Positions 10,267-18,796 of a stretch of DNA of 64,000 nucleotides are shown in pieces (the first letter of the stretch is position 1; each line of letters starts with the position of its first letter). The DNA lies in contig NZ_KE384096.1 of assembly GCF_000423825.1 (NCBI RefSeq), forward strand, positions 248,001 to 312,000, read 5' to 3'. The position numbers and the translations under genes were made by a program. This DNA comes from Thermithiobacillus tepidarius DSM 3134 (lineage in GTDB: Bacteria > Pseudomonadota > Gammaproteobacteria > Acidithiobacillales > Thermithiobacillaceae). The notes under the pieces are model-generated. The model searched no databases. It saw only the letters and a list, made by a program, of their open reading frames with translations, and had not been told where the DNA came from.

Positions 10267-11022
10267 GTGACTCAGACGAGCTTTGGCGAGAGCTTCTTCA
10301 CGGAAGACCACCTGGTCAGGGATGGCGCGCAAATCCGGGCCATCCTGCAGGACATGGCCGCAGAGCGGGCGGTTCTGAGCGTGCAGGTCGCGCCGCTCGG
10401 CGGGGCCGGCTTCAATTCCTCCATCGTGGAGGTCAACCCGGCGGGCAAGTTCTTTCTCATGGACGAGCTGGTGCCCGCTGCCGGCAACCAGCAGCTTCGC
10501 GCCAGCAAGCGCCTGCGCATCCTCGGGCGGGCCAAGGGCATTGCCACCGCCTTCGACGCGCAAGTCGAAGCGCTCGTCCGTGACCGCTACGGCGAGGTGT
10601 ACAAGATCCCGTTTCCGGGCAAGCTCTACCAGATGCAGCGCCGCGAGCACTTTCGGGTGCCGCCCAGCGCGCACGAGCCGGTGCCCGTGCGCTTGCTGCC
10701 GGTTTCCGGCCGGCTGCTGGCGGGTGAGCTCTTCGACATCAGTCTCGGTGGTCTGGGCCTGCTGCTGAAAGGGGAGGCAACGGGAGTGCTGGCGCGCGGC
10801 GACAACTTGCGCTGCCAGTTCACCCTGCCCGAGGAGCCGCCTATCGAGGTGGAGGTGGAAATCTGCTCGCTGCTCAACGTGCGCACGCGCAACGACGCCA
10901 GCCTGCTGCGCATCGGCTGCCGCTTTCTCAAACCTGCCCCGGCCGCACGCGCAGCCATCCAGCGCTACGTCATCCAACGCGACCGCGAGATCCTGCGCCA
11001 GTCCCGCCTGGACAAGCTATGA
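10267..11022 (+). CDS. ycgR: YcgR-like flagellar brake protein with PilZ domain
   Basis: The 251-residue protein has an N-terminal YcgR-type domain (about 1-115) and a C-terminal PilZ domain that binds cyclic di-GMP. The two ligand motifs are visible: the RxxxR-type element in QRREHFRV (about 124-131) and DISLGGLGL (about 158-166). Family members bind the flagellar motor or switch when c-di-GMP is high and slow rotation. It starts at GTG 10267 with a weak ribosome-binding site. Its stop codon overlaps the fliW stop on the other strand by 6 bases, so the two transcripts converge. The symbol is by domain architecture; the name flgZ is used in Pseudomonas. Confidence 0.82.
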   Translation: MTQTSFGESFFTEDHLVRDGAQIRAILQDMAAERAVLSVQVAPLGGAGFNSSIVEVNPAGKFFLMDELVPAAGNQQLRASKRLRILGRAKGIATAFDAQVEALVRDRYGEVYKIPFPGKLYQMQRREHFRVPPSAHEPVPVRLLPVSGRLLAGELFDISLGGLGLLLKGEATGVLARGDNLRCQFTLPEEPPIEVEVEICSLLNVRTRNDASLLRIGCRFLKPAPAARAAIQRYVIQRDREILRQSRLDKL

Positions 11023-11514
11023 CGCGCCGCCAGCCGGCGCCAGCACCATGCACGGCAGTTCCGCCGTGCCGCCACTCTCCTGATCCAGCTCCCCAGCGGC
11101 CGCCAGCACGCCATCCCTGACCTGGCCGGCATCGATCACCCACTGGCCGAAACTGCGCTGGGCCGCATCGAACCAGAGCGGACCGAGCTTGTGGGCGCGG
11201 ATGGATTCGCTCGCATTTTCCGGCAGAATGACCATCACCAGCAGGCGCAGTTGCTCCACCGCCAGTTTCTGCTGGCGGGCGCACTCGGCCAAATCATAGT
11301 GCAGGCCGAAGTAACGCGGTTCGGTCAGCACGAAAGCCAAACCCGGTTCTTCCAGCGATTGCAGCCAGAGAAAAGGACGATAGTCCGGCACGTCCAGCAG
11401 GATGAACTGACGCAGATCCTCGAAGCCCAGAATGGGGGACAGGCACTGCAGCTGTTTCGAGGCATCCGGGTGGAGCGGACCGAAGCGGGTAGTGATCGTG
11501 GTGCTGTTATTCAT
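11017..11514 (-). CDS. fliW: Flagellar assembly factor FliW
   Basis: FliW binds either flagellin or CsrA. When flagellin is exported, freed FliW sequesters CsrA and relieves translation block of flagellin mRNA. The 165-residue protein shows family features: [15 protein letters not shown], the aromatic [17 protein letters not shown] segment and [12 protein letters not shown] 11514 lies inside the end of csrA (8-base overlap), implying translational coupling. An in-frame ATG at 11529 is less likely because it lies deeper in csrA. FliW is common in Firmicutes, spirochaetes and Epsilonproteobacteria and rare in FleQ-type gammaproteobacteria. Confidence 0.92.
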   Translation of the reverse strand: MNNSTTITTRFGPLHPDASKQLQCLSPILGFEDLRQFILLDVPDYRPFLWLQSLEEPGLAFVLTEPRYFGLHYDLAECARQQKLAVEQLRLLVMVILPENASESIRAHKLGPLWFDAAQRSFGQWVIDAGQVRDGVLAAAGELDQESGGTAELPCMVLAPAGGAS

Positions 11515-11746
11515 GCGGCGTCTTGGCATCCCGTTTCAGCATGGCGGCCAATTGGCCCAGGTCGACGCTCTGGGCAGCGCGGTTGTCGCGCCGGACCGCA
11601 TCGTAGATTTCTTCACGCAGGATGGGCAGTTCGGTGGGGCTCTCGATGCCGATGCGGACCTGGTTGCTGTCGATCCGGGTGATGACGATGCGAATCTGGT
11701 CGCCGATGCGGATTGCTTCACCCCGTTTGCGCGTCAGGATCAGCAC
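11507..11746 (-). CDS. csrA: CsrA, FliW-type translational regulator
   Basis: CsrA is a dimeric RNA-binding protein that recognises GGA motifs and blocks ribosome access. The 79-residue product opens with [16 protein letters not shown] from a GTG start and has the conserved LREEIY segment that carries the RNA-binding arginine. Its C-terminal tail ([17 protein letters not shown]) resembles the tail of Bacillus subtilis CsrA (NNRAA...), the part used for FliW binding. The enterobacterial type lacks it. The gene starts 2 bases after the flgN stop and overlaps fliW by 8 bases. The upstream in-frame extension lies within flgN and is not used. Confidence 0.94.
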   Translation of the reverse strand: MLILTRKRGEAIRIGDQIRIVITRIDSNQVRIGIESPTELPILREEIYDAVRRDNRAAQSVDLGQLAAMLKRDAKTPHE

Positions 11747-11748
11747 GG

Positions 11749-12279
11749 TCAGACTTTGCCCAGGGACCGGTGGGCGCTGACGGGCGCGCTTTGCCCATGG
11801 GGATCGTAGAGGCGGGTCTTGCTCATGCCATCGCCGCACAGCACGTCCAGGGCGCCGCGGACGTGCTGGAGCGCGAGTTCGACCATGTAGCCGTTTTCCT
11901 GGTTGAGGGCGCGGACCCGGCGGGCATGGTCGAGCAACGCTTCCCAGCGCGAACGCAGCAGCTGCTGCTCGGCGGGAAAATGATCGAGGACGGCCTGCAC
12001 ATCCTCGGTGGAGCTTGTGCCGGTCAGCCTGCGGATCAGCTGCCGGCGCTCGTCTTCCGCGTGCGCCACGGCTCGCAGCAGCTCGGCTTTCTGTGTGGAC
12101 AGGGAGGGCAGGGCATCGCTGTTGCCGGCCTGCAGGACTTCGCGCTCCTGTTGCAGGAGGGCGGCCAGGGCGCCCAGCAGTTCCGTCTCGCGCTCGAGCG
12201 CCTGCACCAGCACGGTGGCCTGGGCGTGGTTTTCGGTACCGTGCGCCGCGGCAGTGTCGTGGGCGGTCGGAGCGGACAT
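11749..12279 (-). CDS. flgN: FlgN-family flagellar export chaperone
   Basis: FlgN chaperones the hook-filament junction proteins FlgK and FlgL to the export gate. The 176-residue protein is helical and has the family pattern: a leucine/glutamate-rich first helix ([22 protein letters not shown]), a central helix and the C-terminal [20 protein letters not shown] segment (compare xNxxNxxLL). It starts at ATG 12279, 7 bases after flgM, and is followed 2 bases later by csrA. A second, shorter FlgN-like gene lies before flgK at 20862, so client preference may be divided between them. Confidence 0.85.
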   Translation of the reverse strand: MSAPTAHDTAAAHGTENHAQATVLVQALERETELLGALAALLQQEREVLQAGNSDALPSLSTQKAELLRAVAHAEDERRQLIRRLTGTSSTEDVQAVLDHFPAEQQLLRSRWEALLDHARRVRALNQENGYMVELALQHVRGALDVLCGDGMSKTRLYDPHGQSAPVSAHRSLGKV

Positions 12280-12286
12280 GAGCGGG

Positions 12287-12580
12287 TCAGTCTGCCTGGG
12301 CGATGCGGGTGTAGGCCAGGATCTTCTGGGCAACGGCGCCGGCATCCACTTGGTACTGGCCGCTGGCGAGGGCGGCCTTGATCTCGCTTACCCGTTGCTG
12401 ATCGACCGGCGCCTGGGTCTGCGCCTGCAAGGCGCGCGCGGCGGCGGACAGTTGCACCTGGTCTTCCCGCTGGCTGGCGGCAAGCTTGGCCGCCGCTTGG
12501 CCGGCAGCGCTGTTTCGGTTCTCGCCGAGGGCTTGGGTGCCGCTTTGCAGCGGATGGAGATTGTTGTTGTCGACTTTCAT
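12287..12580 (-). CDS. flgM: Anti-sigma-28 factor FlgM
   Basis: FlgM binds FliA and blocks late flagellar transcription until it is secreted through the finished hook. The 97-residue product has a disordered N-terminus and the conserved C-terminal binding region (DQVQLSAAARALQAQ; VSEIKAALASGQYQVDAGAVAQKILA). It has its own sigma-28-type promoter just upstream (12603-12629) and a good AAAAGGAG ribosome-binding site. It can also be read from the flgA sigma-54 promoter. Confidence 0.93.
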   Translation of the reverse strand: MKVDNNNLHPLQSGTQALGENRNSAAGQAAAKLAASQREDQVQLSAAARALQAQTQAPVDQQRVSEIKAALASGQYQVDAGAVAQKILAYTRIAQAD

Positions 12581-12602
12581 GTGCCCGCTCCTTTTCGTAT
12601 GG

Positions 12603-12629
12603 TTTACGGCACGTTTCGCTGAAACTTTA
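12603..12629 (-). promoter_or_regulatory. Sigma-28 (FliA) promoter of flgM-flgN-csrA-fliW
   Basis: On the minus strand, TAAAGTTT-N11-GCCGTAAA differs from the enterobacterial sigma-28 consensus only inside the -10 element and has the ideal spacer. It lies in the flgA-flgM gap, with the start expected near 12596. Because flgN, csrA and fliW follow within a few bases, they should be under dual sigma-54/sigma-28 control. Confidence 0.88.
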
Positions 12630-12640
12630 GAATATTCTTT

Positions 12641-13339
12641 TTAAAAGGGAATCCGCAACTCGCCGTTCTCCTGCACCAGACCGCGCACGACGACGCCGGA
12701 TCTGCTGTTGCGGGCGGCGATGTACTGTCCGGCCTTGCCGTTTTGCAGCGCGACGCCCTCCGCGGTCAGGCGCAGCCCCTTGCTCTCCGCCACCAGGGCC
12801 ACGGCCTGGCCCTGGTGGATCGCATCCTGCAGCTTGAGCATGTCCCGGCGCAGCGCGACGCCCGCCGCCACGCTGGTATTCAATTCCTGTCCGATTGCCT
12901 GCTCCTCGCTGGCCAGGGTGCCGGCGGGCGCGGCGCTCACATCCCTTTCCGCGACGACGAGATCCCCCGGCGTGAGGCGCTGTCCCGCCGCCAAGGGCCG
13001 GCTCGCCACCAGCACCGGGGCCAGCAGCTGCAGCCTGACGGGAACGTATACGGTCCACTGGCTTGGGGCGCGGCATTGGACGGTGACGGTTTGGGCCGTG
13101 CGGGCAGTGCCGCTGCCCAGGGTGGCGAGGTGCAGGTCCCGGCATTGGGGCAGGCGCAGCCGGGAGTCGAGCGGCGCGGCCTGGATGCGCAGCCGCCCGG
13201 GCGCGGCCGTGCTCTGGCTGCGCACGTAATCCTCGACGCGCTGCAGCAAATCCGCGTGGCTGTGCCAGGTCGCCGCGCCGGCCGCCGGGCTCGCCGCCCA
13301 TAGCATCCCGATCAGCAGCGCCAGACTCCGGGTATGCAT
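12641..13339 (-). CDS. flgA: Flagellar P-ring chaperone FlgA
   Basis: FlgA is a periplasmic protein needed to assemble FlgI into the P ring. The 232-residue product has a signal peptide (SLALLIGMLWAASPAAGAA), a variable N-terminal domain and the C-terminal SAF domain (ASRPLAAGQRLTPGDLVVAERDV; LVQENGELRI). ATG 13339 has GGAGGG six bases upstream. A sigma-54 promoter lies 32-47 bases further upstream. Divergent transcription from flgB is typical for Pseudomonas and Vibrio relatives. Confidence 0.94.
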   Translation of the reverse strand: MHTRSLALLIGMLWAASPAAGAATWHSHADLLQRVEDYVRSQSTAAPGRLRIQAAPLDSRLRLPQCRDLHLATLGSGTARTAQTVTVQCRAPSQWTVYVPVRLQLLAPVLVASRPLAAGQRLTPGDLVVAERDVSAAPAGTLASEEQAIGQELNTSVAAGVALRRDMLKLQDAIHQGQAVALVAESKGLRLTAEGVALQNGKAGQYIAARNSRSGVVVRGLVQENGELRIPF

Positions 13340-13370
13340 ACTGTATCCCTCCTCTCGATCCATTTGCGGA

Positions 13371-13386
13371 TGCAAAACACATGCCC
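13371..13386 (-). promoter_or_regulatory. Sigma-54 promoter of flgA-flgM-flgN-csrA-fliW
   Basis: Read on the minus strand, GGGCATG-TGTT-TTGCA has GG and GC separated by exactly 10 bases and matches the RpoN consensus at the -12 element fully. The start would fall near 13360, about 20 bases before the flgA ATG, leaving room only for the ribosome-binding site. Confidence 0.75.
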
Positions 13387-13461
13387 TTTGCCTGCTGGCG
13401 CGCAGGTTGCTCAAGCATCGCGTGCGGTGCGGCGCTTCCCCTGGGAGCTTGTCGTCGCGGA

Positions 13462-13475
13462 GTCAAAAAAATGAC
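13462..13475. promoter_or_regulatory. FleQ-like binding box between flgA and flgB
   Basis: GTCAAAAAAATGAC is a GTCA-N6-TGAC palindrome that closely matches the FleQ consensus described for Pseudomonas aeruginosa (GTCaNTAAAtTGAC). It lies about 80 bases upstream of the flgA sigma-54 promoter and 220 bases upstream of the flgB one, plausible enhancer distances for either. Confidence 0.55.
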
Positions 13476-13695
13476 AACGTCGCCATGGCGACGCAGTTTG
13501 CAGGCGAGCATGGCAGCCGCATCCGGGCACTCGCCAGGCTGGCGTTCGCGGGCTGTCACGGCGCGTGCCGCAGCCGCCGCCGGAATCCGCGGCAACCCTG
13601 CCGCAGCGGCAAGGCGTTGCCGCCGTGTGCTGCCGCCGTCCTGTCGGTGTTTTGAATGTGTTTTCAGATTCAGCTACTTGCTGTTGGCGCGCGAG

Positions 13696-13711
13696 TGGCA
13701 CGATCCCTGCA
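13696..13711 (+). promoter_or_regulatory. Sigma-54 promoter of the flgB operon
   Basis: TGGCAC-GATCC-CTGCA has a perfect -24 element and GC 10 bases after GG. Transcription would begin near 13722, 27 bases before the flgB ATG. It probably drives flgB through flgJ, and perhaps flgL, with FleQ or FleR as activator. Confidence 0.85.
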
Positions 13712-13748
13712 TTGGGGATGGCGGGTAGACAGCTTCGAGGTTCGGCTC

Positions 13749-14153
13749 ATGAAGAACGGTTTGGATGACGCGTTGCGCTTTTACGATACGGCTCTCAGTC
13801 TGCGCACTTACCGGCAGCAACTGCTGGCCGCCAATATCACCAATGCGGACACGCCCAATTACAAGGCGGTGGACCTGGACTTCGCCCGGGCCCTGCGCGC
13901 GGCCCAGGCAGGGCAGGGCGGCAACGTAAATTTGACGGTGGATCACCCGCGACACCTGCAGGCCGCCCATTTCAACCCGCTGGGGACGCAGGCCATGTTC
14001 CGGCGCGACAGTCAGGTGGGCATCGACGGCAACAGCGTCAATCTGGATGAGGAGCAGAGCAAGTTTGCCGAAAACGCCATCCAGTATCAGGCGGGCATCA
14101 CCTTCCTGAGCGGGAAGATCAAGTCCCTGCTCACGGCCATTCGAGGAGAATAA
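13749..14153 (+). CDS. flgB: Proximal rod protein FlgB
   Basis: FlgB is a proximal rod subunit placed between the MS ring/FliE and FlgC. The 134-residue protein has the flagellar rod signature [16 protein letters not shown] near residue 28 and a C-terminal helix ([27 protein letters not shown]) that pairs with the N-terminal one. ATG 13749 is selected because the similarity starts there ([16 protein letters not shown]). It heads the rod-hook operon, with flgC 2 bases downstream. Confidence 0.96.
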   Translation: MKNGLDDALRFYDTALSLRTYRQQLLAANITNADTPNYKAVDLDFARALRAAQAGQGGNVNLTVDHPRHLQAAHFNPLGTQAMFRRDSQVGIDGNSVNLDEEQSKFAENAIQYQAGITFLSGKIKSLLTAIRGE

Positions 14154-14155
14154 GC

Positions 14156-14569
14156 ATGTCCCTGTTCAAGGTCTTCGATGTGGCGGGCACCGGCATGACG
14201 GCCCAGACCCATCGTCTGAACGTGGTATCCAGCAACCTGGCCAATGCCGACAGCGCGACCAGCTCCACCGGCCAGACTTATCGTGCCCGCGAGGTGGTCT
14301 TTGCCGCGCAGCCGCTGCAGGGCGGCGCACCGGCCGGCGTGGCCGGCGTGAGCGTGGCCGGCGTGGTGGAGGATCAGGCACCGCTGCGCCGGGTCTACGA
14401 TCCCGGCAATCCGGTGGCCGACGCGCAGGGCTACGTGACCTATCCGAACGTGAATCCGGTCGAGGAGATGGTCAACATGATTTCCGCTTCGCGCTCCTAC
14501 CAGGCCAACGCGGACGTGATGAACGCGGCCAAGCTGATGCTGCTGAAGACTTTGACCATCGGACAGTGA
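14156..14569 (+). CDS. flgC: Proximal rod protein FlgC
   Basis: FlgC forms part of the proximal rod. The 137-residue protein has the N-terminal rod motif [20 protein letters not shown] and the C-terminal heptad region [19 protein letters not shown], both standard for the family, and ends at the usual length. It follows flgB with no gap and precedes flgD by 11 bases. Confidence 0.97.
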   Translation: MSLFKVFDVAGTGMTAQTHRLNVVSSNLANADSATSSTGQTYRAREVVFAAQPLQGGAPAGVAGVSVAGVVEDQAPLRRVYDPGNPVADAQGYVTYPNVNPVEEMVNMISASRSYQANADVMNAAKLMLLKTLTIGQ

Positions 14570-14580
14570 GGGAGGCCGCC

Positions 14581-15258
14581 ATGAGCACCGCCGGCGTCAA
14601 CAACAATGCAAATGCTTTCTCGGGCTTGGCCAATGGCGCCGGCGCGGGCAGTCCCAAGGCCCAGACGCTCGGCCAGGACGAGTTCTTCAAGCTGCTGACC
14701 ACCCAGCTGAGCAATCAGAATCCGCTGAATCCCATGGACAACGGCGAATTCATCGCCCAGATGGCGCAGTTCAGCACCGCCACCGGCGTGCAGCAGATGC
14801 AGGCCGAGATGGCTCGCCTGGGCGAGGCCTTGAGCGCGGGCCAGAATCTGCAGGCGGCCGGGTTGATGGGACACCGGGTGGTGATTCCGGGCAATCAGAT
14901 CAATCTGGACGGGACCGGCGCGGCGAGCGCGGGCTTCATCCTGGCGGAGCCGGCGGAGGTGGTCGTGGTGTCCGTCAAGGATCAGAGCGGGCAGGTGGTC
15001 AAGACCCTGAACCTGAACGCGCAGGCGGCGGGCACGCACAGCTTCGACTGGGACGGCAGCGCCGACCGGGGCGGCACGGTGCCGCCGGGCGACTACACCT
15101 TTGCCGTGCAGGCCCTGCGCGGCGGCAAGCCGGTCGACGCGGAGGCGCTCAGCGTGGGCAAGGTGCAGAGCGTGTTGATGACCCAGCAGGGCGTGCAACT
15201 GGAGCTGGGAGGCAATCTCGGCAACGTGGCCCTGGGCCAAATCCAACGAATCATGTAG
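14581..15258 (+). CDS. flgD: Hook cap protein FlgD
   Basis: FlgD forms the scaffold cap on the growing hook and is later replaced by FlgK. The 225-residue protein has the N-terminal [36 protein letters not shown] motif block, split here as [17 protein letters not shown] and FIAQMAQFS, then the FlgD Ig-like/tudor domain ([20 protein letters not shown]). ATG 14581 follows GGGAGG; an in-frame GTG at 14566 overlaps the flgC stop and is less likely. Confidence 0.96.
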   Translation: MSTAGVNNNANAFSGLANGAGAGSPKAQTLGQDEFFKLLTTQLSNQNPLNPMDNGEFIAQMAQFSTATGVQQMQAEMARLGEALSAGQNLQAAGLMGHRVVIPGNQINLDGTGAASAGFILAEPAEVVVVSVKDQSGQVVKTLNLNAQAAGTHSFDWDGSADRGGTVPPGDYTFAVQALRGGKPVDAEALSVGKVQSVLMTQQGVQLELGGNLGNVALGQIQRIM

Positions 15259-15271
15259 GGGGGAACAGCAT

Positions 15272-16513
15272 ATGTCTTTGCGCACCGGCTTGAGCGGCCT
15301 GAACGCGGCAGCAACGGATCTGAACGTGATCGGCAACAACGTTTCCAATGCCAACACGGTCGGTTTCAAGAAGTCCAACGCCCACTTCGCCGACGCCTAT
15401 GCGGCGGCGATCGCCAACACGGCGCCCACCAAGGGCCAGGTCGGCATCGGCACCCAAGTGTCCCGCATCGCGGCGGAGTTCACCCAGGGCAACATCGACG
15501 TCACCAACAACCCGCTGGACGTGGCCATCAACGGCGGCGGCTTCTTCCGCATGAACGACAACGGCACCGTGGTCTACAGCCGCAACGGCCAGTTCAGCGT
15601 GGACAAGGACGGCTACATCGTCAACGACGGCAACGCCAGGCTGACCGGCTATCAGGTGGCGAACGGAGCCGTGACCGGCGCCTTGGGCGATCTGCGCATC
15701 GACACCGCGGACATTGCGCCCACCAGCACCGCCAATCTGGTGGCCGGCCTGAATCTGCCGGCCGCGGCGCCCGCGCTCAACCCGGCGGCATTCAATGCCA
15801 ATGATCCGAGCACCTACAATCATGCCACCTCGGTCACCGCCTACGACAGTCTGGGCGTATCCCATCTGGTGACCATGTATTTCATCAAGGACAGCACCAG
15901 CGCGACCACGCCGCCGGCCTGGCAGGTGATGTATCAGATGGATGACGGCAACAGCGCGACCACGCCCAGCTCCGGCGCCTTGACCACGCTGAACTTCACC
16001 AGCGCCGGCACCATCAGCGGGGCCGCTTCCGGCACGCTGAACATCACCGCCTGGAACAGCGGGGCAACGCCCGGCACCCTGTCCTTCGACTTCAGTAGCA
16101 GCTCTCTGTATGACGCGCCTTTCAGCGTCAATACCCTGACGGCCGACGGCAATGCCAGCGGCCGCCTGACGGGCCTGAATATCGGTGCCGACGGCAGCAT
16201 CTTCGGGCGCTACAGCAACGGCCAGTCGCGGGTGATGGGACAGGTGGCGCTGACCAACTTCAGCAATCCCAACGGCCTGCAGGCCATCGGCCACAATCTG
16301 TGGGCGGCGACCTACCAGTCGGGTGATCCCCTGACCGGCGCGCCGGGCAGTTCCAGCCTGGGCCTCCTGCAATCGGGCGCCGTGGAGGCTTCCAACGTGG
16401 ACCTCACCGAGGAACTGGTCAACATGATCACCGCCCAGCGCACTTATCAGGCCAACGCCCAGACCATCAAGACCGAAGACCAGCTGCTGCAGACGCTGCT
16501 GACGCTGCGCTGA
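15272..16513 (+). CDS. flgE: Flagellar hook protein FlgE
   Basis: FlgE polymerises into the hook, the universal joint between rod and filament. The 413-residue protein begins MSLRTGLSGLNAAATDL, has the rod motif NVIGNNVSNANTVGFKKS, the FlgE/F/G D1 segment (PLDVAINGGGFFRMNDNG) and the C-terminal VDLTEELVNMITAQRTYQAN helix. The middle variable domain is rich in A, T, S and N. GGGGGAACAG precedes the ATG. Confidence 0.97.
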   Translation: MSLRTGLSGLNAAATDLNVIGNNVSNANTVGFKKSNAHFADAYAAAIANTAPTKGQVGIGTQVSRIAAEFTQGNIDVTNNPLDVAINGGGFFRMNDNGTVVYSRNGQFSVDKDGYIVNDGNARLTGYQVANGAVTGALGDLRIDTADIAPTSTANLVAGLNLPAAAPALNPAAFNANDPSTYNHATSVTAYDSLGVSHLVTMYFIKDSTSATTPPAWQVMYQMDDGNSATTPSSGALTTLNFTSAGTISGAASGTLNITAWNSGATPGTLSFDFSSSSLYDAPFSVNTLTADGNASGRLTGLNIGADGSIFGRYSNGQSRVMGQVALTNFSNPNGLQAIGHNLWAATYQSGDPLTGAPGSSSLGLLQSGAVEASNVDLTEELVNMITAQRTYQANAQTIKTEDQLLQTLLTLR

Positions 16514-16544
16514 CGGTCCGGCTGGAAGCGGTTAGGGAGGCAGC

Positions 16545-17285
16545 ATGGATCGACTCATATACGTAGCCATGACCGGCGCCAAGGAATTGATGCAGCGTCA
16601 GGCGATTGGCGCCAACAACCTGGCGAACGTCAACACCACCGGCTTTCGCGCCGATCAGGCGGTCACCCGGGCCTTGCCGGTCTTCAATCTCAACCAGCCC
16701 ACCCGGGCCTACGCGGTGACCGAGGGCGTCACCGCCGACTTCTCGCAGGGACCGCTGCAGAGCACCGGGCGGGAGCTGGACGTGGCGGTCAAGGGCCCGG
16801 GCTGGCTCGCGGTGCAGGCGCAGGACGGCCAGGAGGCCTACACCCGCAACGGCAATCTGTTCATCAGTCCGACCGGCGTGCTGCAGACGGCGGACGGCCA
16901 TCCCGTGCTGGGCAACAACGGGCTCATCAATCTGCCGCCCCTGCAGTCGGTCAGCATCGGCGCCGACGGCACGGTCTCGGGCGTGCCCCAGGGCCAGCCG
17001 GCCACGGCGCGGGTGGTCTTCGACCGCATCAAGCTCGTGAATCCGCCGGAACAATCCTTGCAAAAAGGCGGTGACGGCCTGTTCCGCGGCAACAACGGGC
17101 CTGCGCCGGCGGATGCCAGGGTCAGCCTGGCGATCGGCTCGCTGGAGGCCAGCAACGTCAATCCGGTGCAGGCCATGGTGGATATGATCAGCATGGCGCG
17201 CCAGTTCGAAACGCAGATCAAGATCATTCAGACGGCGCAGCAGGATTCCCGCCAGGCGGCGCAGATCCTGAACCTGTCGGCGTAA
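16545..17285 (+). CDS. flgF: Distal rod protein FlgF
   Basis: FlgF is a distal rod subunit near the proximal/distal junction. The 246-residue product starts [19 protein letters not shown], a FlgF hallmark, followed by [18 protein letters not shown] and the C-terminal [20 protein letters not shown]. Length is typical (240-250). It is separated by 31 bases from flgE, with GGGAGG before the ATG. Confidence 0.96.
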   Translation: MDRLIYVAMTGAKELMQRQAIGANNLANVNTTGFRADQAVTRALPVFNLNQPTRAYAVTEGVTADFSQGPLQSTGRELDVAVKGPGWLAVQAQDGQEAYTRNGNLFISPTGVLQTADGHPVLGNNGLINLPPLQSVSIGADGTVSGVPQGQPATARVVFDRIKLVNPPEQSLQKGGDGLFRGNNGPAPADARVSLAIGSLEASNVNPVQAMVDMISMARQFETQIKIIQTAQQDSRQAAQILNLSA

Positions 17286-17298
17286 AGGAGAGGGCAGC

Positions 17299-18084
17299 AT
17301 GATTCGTTCCCTGTGGATTGCCAAGACCGGCCTCGACGCCCAGCAGCATCAGATGGACGTCATTTCCAACAACCTGGCCAACGTGAACACCACCGGCTTC
17401 AAGCGGGCGCGCGCGGTGTTCGAGGATCTGCTCTACCAGAACGTGCGCCAGGCCGGCTCCCAGAGCAGCCAGCAGACGATGTTGCCGTCAGGCCTGCAGA
17501 TGGGCACCGGCGTGCGCACGGTGGCCACGGAGAAGATCCACACCCAGGGCAATCTGACCCAGACCGGCAACAGCCTGGATCTCGCCATCAACGGCAACGG
17601 TTTCTTCCAGGTGCTCATGCCCGACGGCACCTTGGCCTATTCCCGCGACGGCAGCTTCCAGATCGACAGCCAGGGCCAGCTGGTGACCGCCAGCGGCTAT
17701 CCGGTGCAGCCGGCCATCACCCTGCCGGCCAATGTGCTGAGCGTGTCGGTGGGCACGGACGGCACGGTATCGGTGACCCAGCCCGGCACCGCCGCGCCGG
17801 TGCAGGTGGGCAGCCTGCAACTGGCAACCTTCGTCAATCCGGCGGGCCTGCAGAGCATCGGCGACAACCTGTATCAGGAGACCGGCGCCTCCGGGGCGCC
17901 CGCCACCAACCAGCCGGGCACCAACGGCACCGGCGTCATCAACCAGGGCTATCTGGAAACCAGCAACGTGAACGTGGTGGAGGAAATGGTCAACATGATC
18001 ACCACCCAGCGCGCCTACGAGATCAACTCCAAGGCGGTGCACACGGCGGACCAGATGCTGCAGTACGTGAACAACAACCTGTGA
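17299..18084 (+). CDS. flgG: Distal rod protein FlgG
   Basis: FlgG makes up most of the distal rod that crosses the P and L rings. The 261-residue protein starts [16 protein letters not shown], has [20 protein letters not shown] and the C-terminal [20 protein letters not shown], all strong FlgG signatures. The stop codon overlaps the flgH start (TGATG). Confidence 0.98.
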   Translation: MIRSLWIAKTGLDAQQHQMDVISNNLANVNTTGFKRARAVFEDLLYQNVRQAGSQSSQQTMLPSGLQMGTGVRTVATEKIHTQGNLTQTGNSLDLAINGNGFFQVLMPDGTLAYSRDGSFQIDSQGQLVTASGYPVQPAITLPANVLSVSVGTDGTVSVTQPGTAAPVQVGSLQLATFVNPAGLQSIGDNLYQETGASGAPATNQPGTNGTGVINQGYLETSNVNVVEEMVNMITTQRAYEINSKAVHTADQMLQYVNNNL

Positions 18085-18788
18085 TGACCGCCATGCGCCC
18101 CCTCCTTGTCCGCGGCCTGGCGCTGACCTGCCTGGCCGGTCTCGGGGCCTGCGCCAGCGCACCCAAGGGCGCAGTGGAGCCGCTCGCCTTTCCGGCGCTG
18201 CCGGCGGCGCCGGCAGCGGCGCCCGCCAACGGCGCCATCTACCAGGCCGACAACAGCCTGGCGCTCTTCGAGGACCGGCGCGCGCGGCGGGTGGGCGACG
18301 TGATCACCATCAACATCGTGGAAAAGGCCGCCGCCAACAAGCAGGCCTCCACCAGCGTCGGCCGCGGCAGCAGCGTGGACGACAAGATCTCGGCGCTATT
18401 CGGCTTGCCGCTGACCACCCCCGTGCTGCCGCTGGCCGGCCGCAGCCTCAACGCCGACCTGTCCGCCTCCAGCAGCAACAAGTTCGAGGGCAAGGGCAGC
18501 AGCGCGCAGAGCAACAGCTTCATCGGCACGATCACGGCCACGGTGGTGCAGGTGCAGGCCAACGGCAATCTGGTGGTCAGCGGCGAGAAGCGGGTGCGCA
18601 TCAACCAGGGCGAGGAGTACATCCGCCTGGCGGGCGTGGTGCGACCGGAGAGCATCGCGGCGGACAACTCGGTGCTGTCCACCCAGGTGGCCAATGCACG
18701 CATCGAATACCGGGGCAGCGGCAGCATCGACGAGGCCCAGCGCATGGGCTGGCTGCAGCGCTTCTTCATGAACGTCTGGCCCTTCTAG
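18084..18788 (+). CDS. flgH: Flagellar L-ring lipoprotein FlgH
   Basis: FlgH forms the outer-membrane L ring. The 234-residue precursor has a lipoprotein signal ending in LAGLGAC, where the cysteine is lipidated after cleavage. The mature part has the family blocks [32 protein letters not shown] and the ending [16 protein letters not shown] 18084 overlaps the flgG stop by one base; ATG 18093 is an alternative that gives a slightly shorter signal. Confidence 0.97.
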   Translation: MTAMRPLLVRGLALTCLAGLGACASAPKGAVEPLAFPALPAAPAAAPANGAIYQADNSLALFEDRRARRVGDVITINIVEKAAANKQASTSVGRGSSVDDKISALFGLPLTTPVLPLAGRSLNADLSASSSNKFEGKGSSAQSNSFIGTITATVVQVQANGNLVVSGEKRVRINQGEEYIRLAGVVRPESIAADNSVLSTQVANARIEYRGSGSIDEAQRMGWLQRFFMNVWPF

Positions 18789-18796
18789 GAGTAAAC

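Larger units (their letters stand above)
13340..13748. other. Divergent flgA/flgB control region
   Basis: This 409-base stretch has no supported gene. It holds a minus-strand sigma-54 promoter for flgA (13371-13386), a plus-strand sigma-54 promoter for flgB (13696-13711) and a FleQ-like palindrome between them (13462-13475). Weak reading frames cross it on both strands but lack ribosome-binding sites and family similarity. Confidence 0.7.

Noticed and set aside
17313-18083. Long frame continuous with flgH through flgG
   Set aside because: The part before 18084 is an out-of-frame shadow of flgG; the lipoprotein signal of FlgH begins at 18084.
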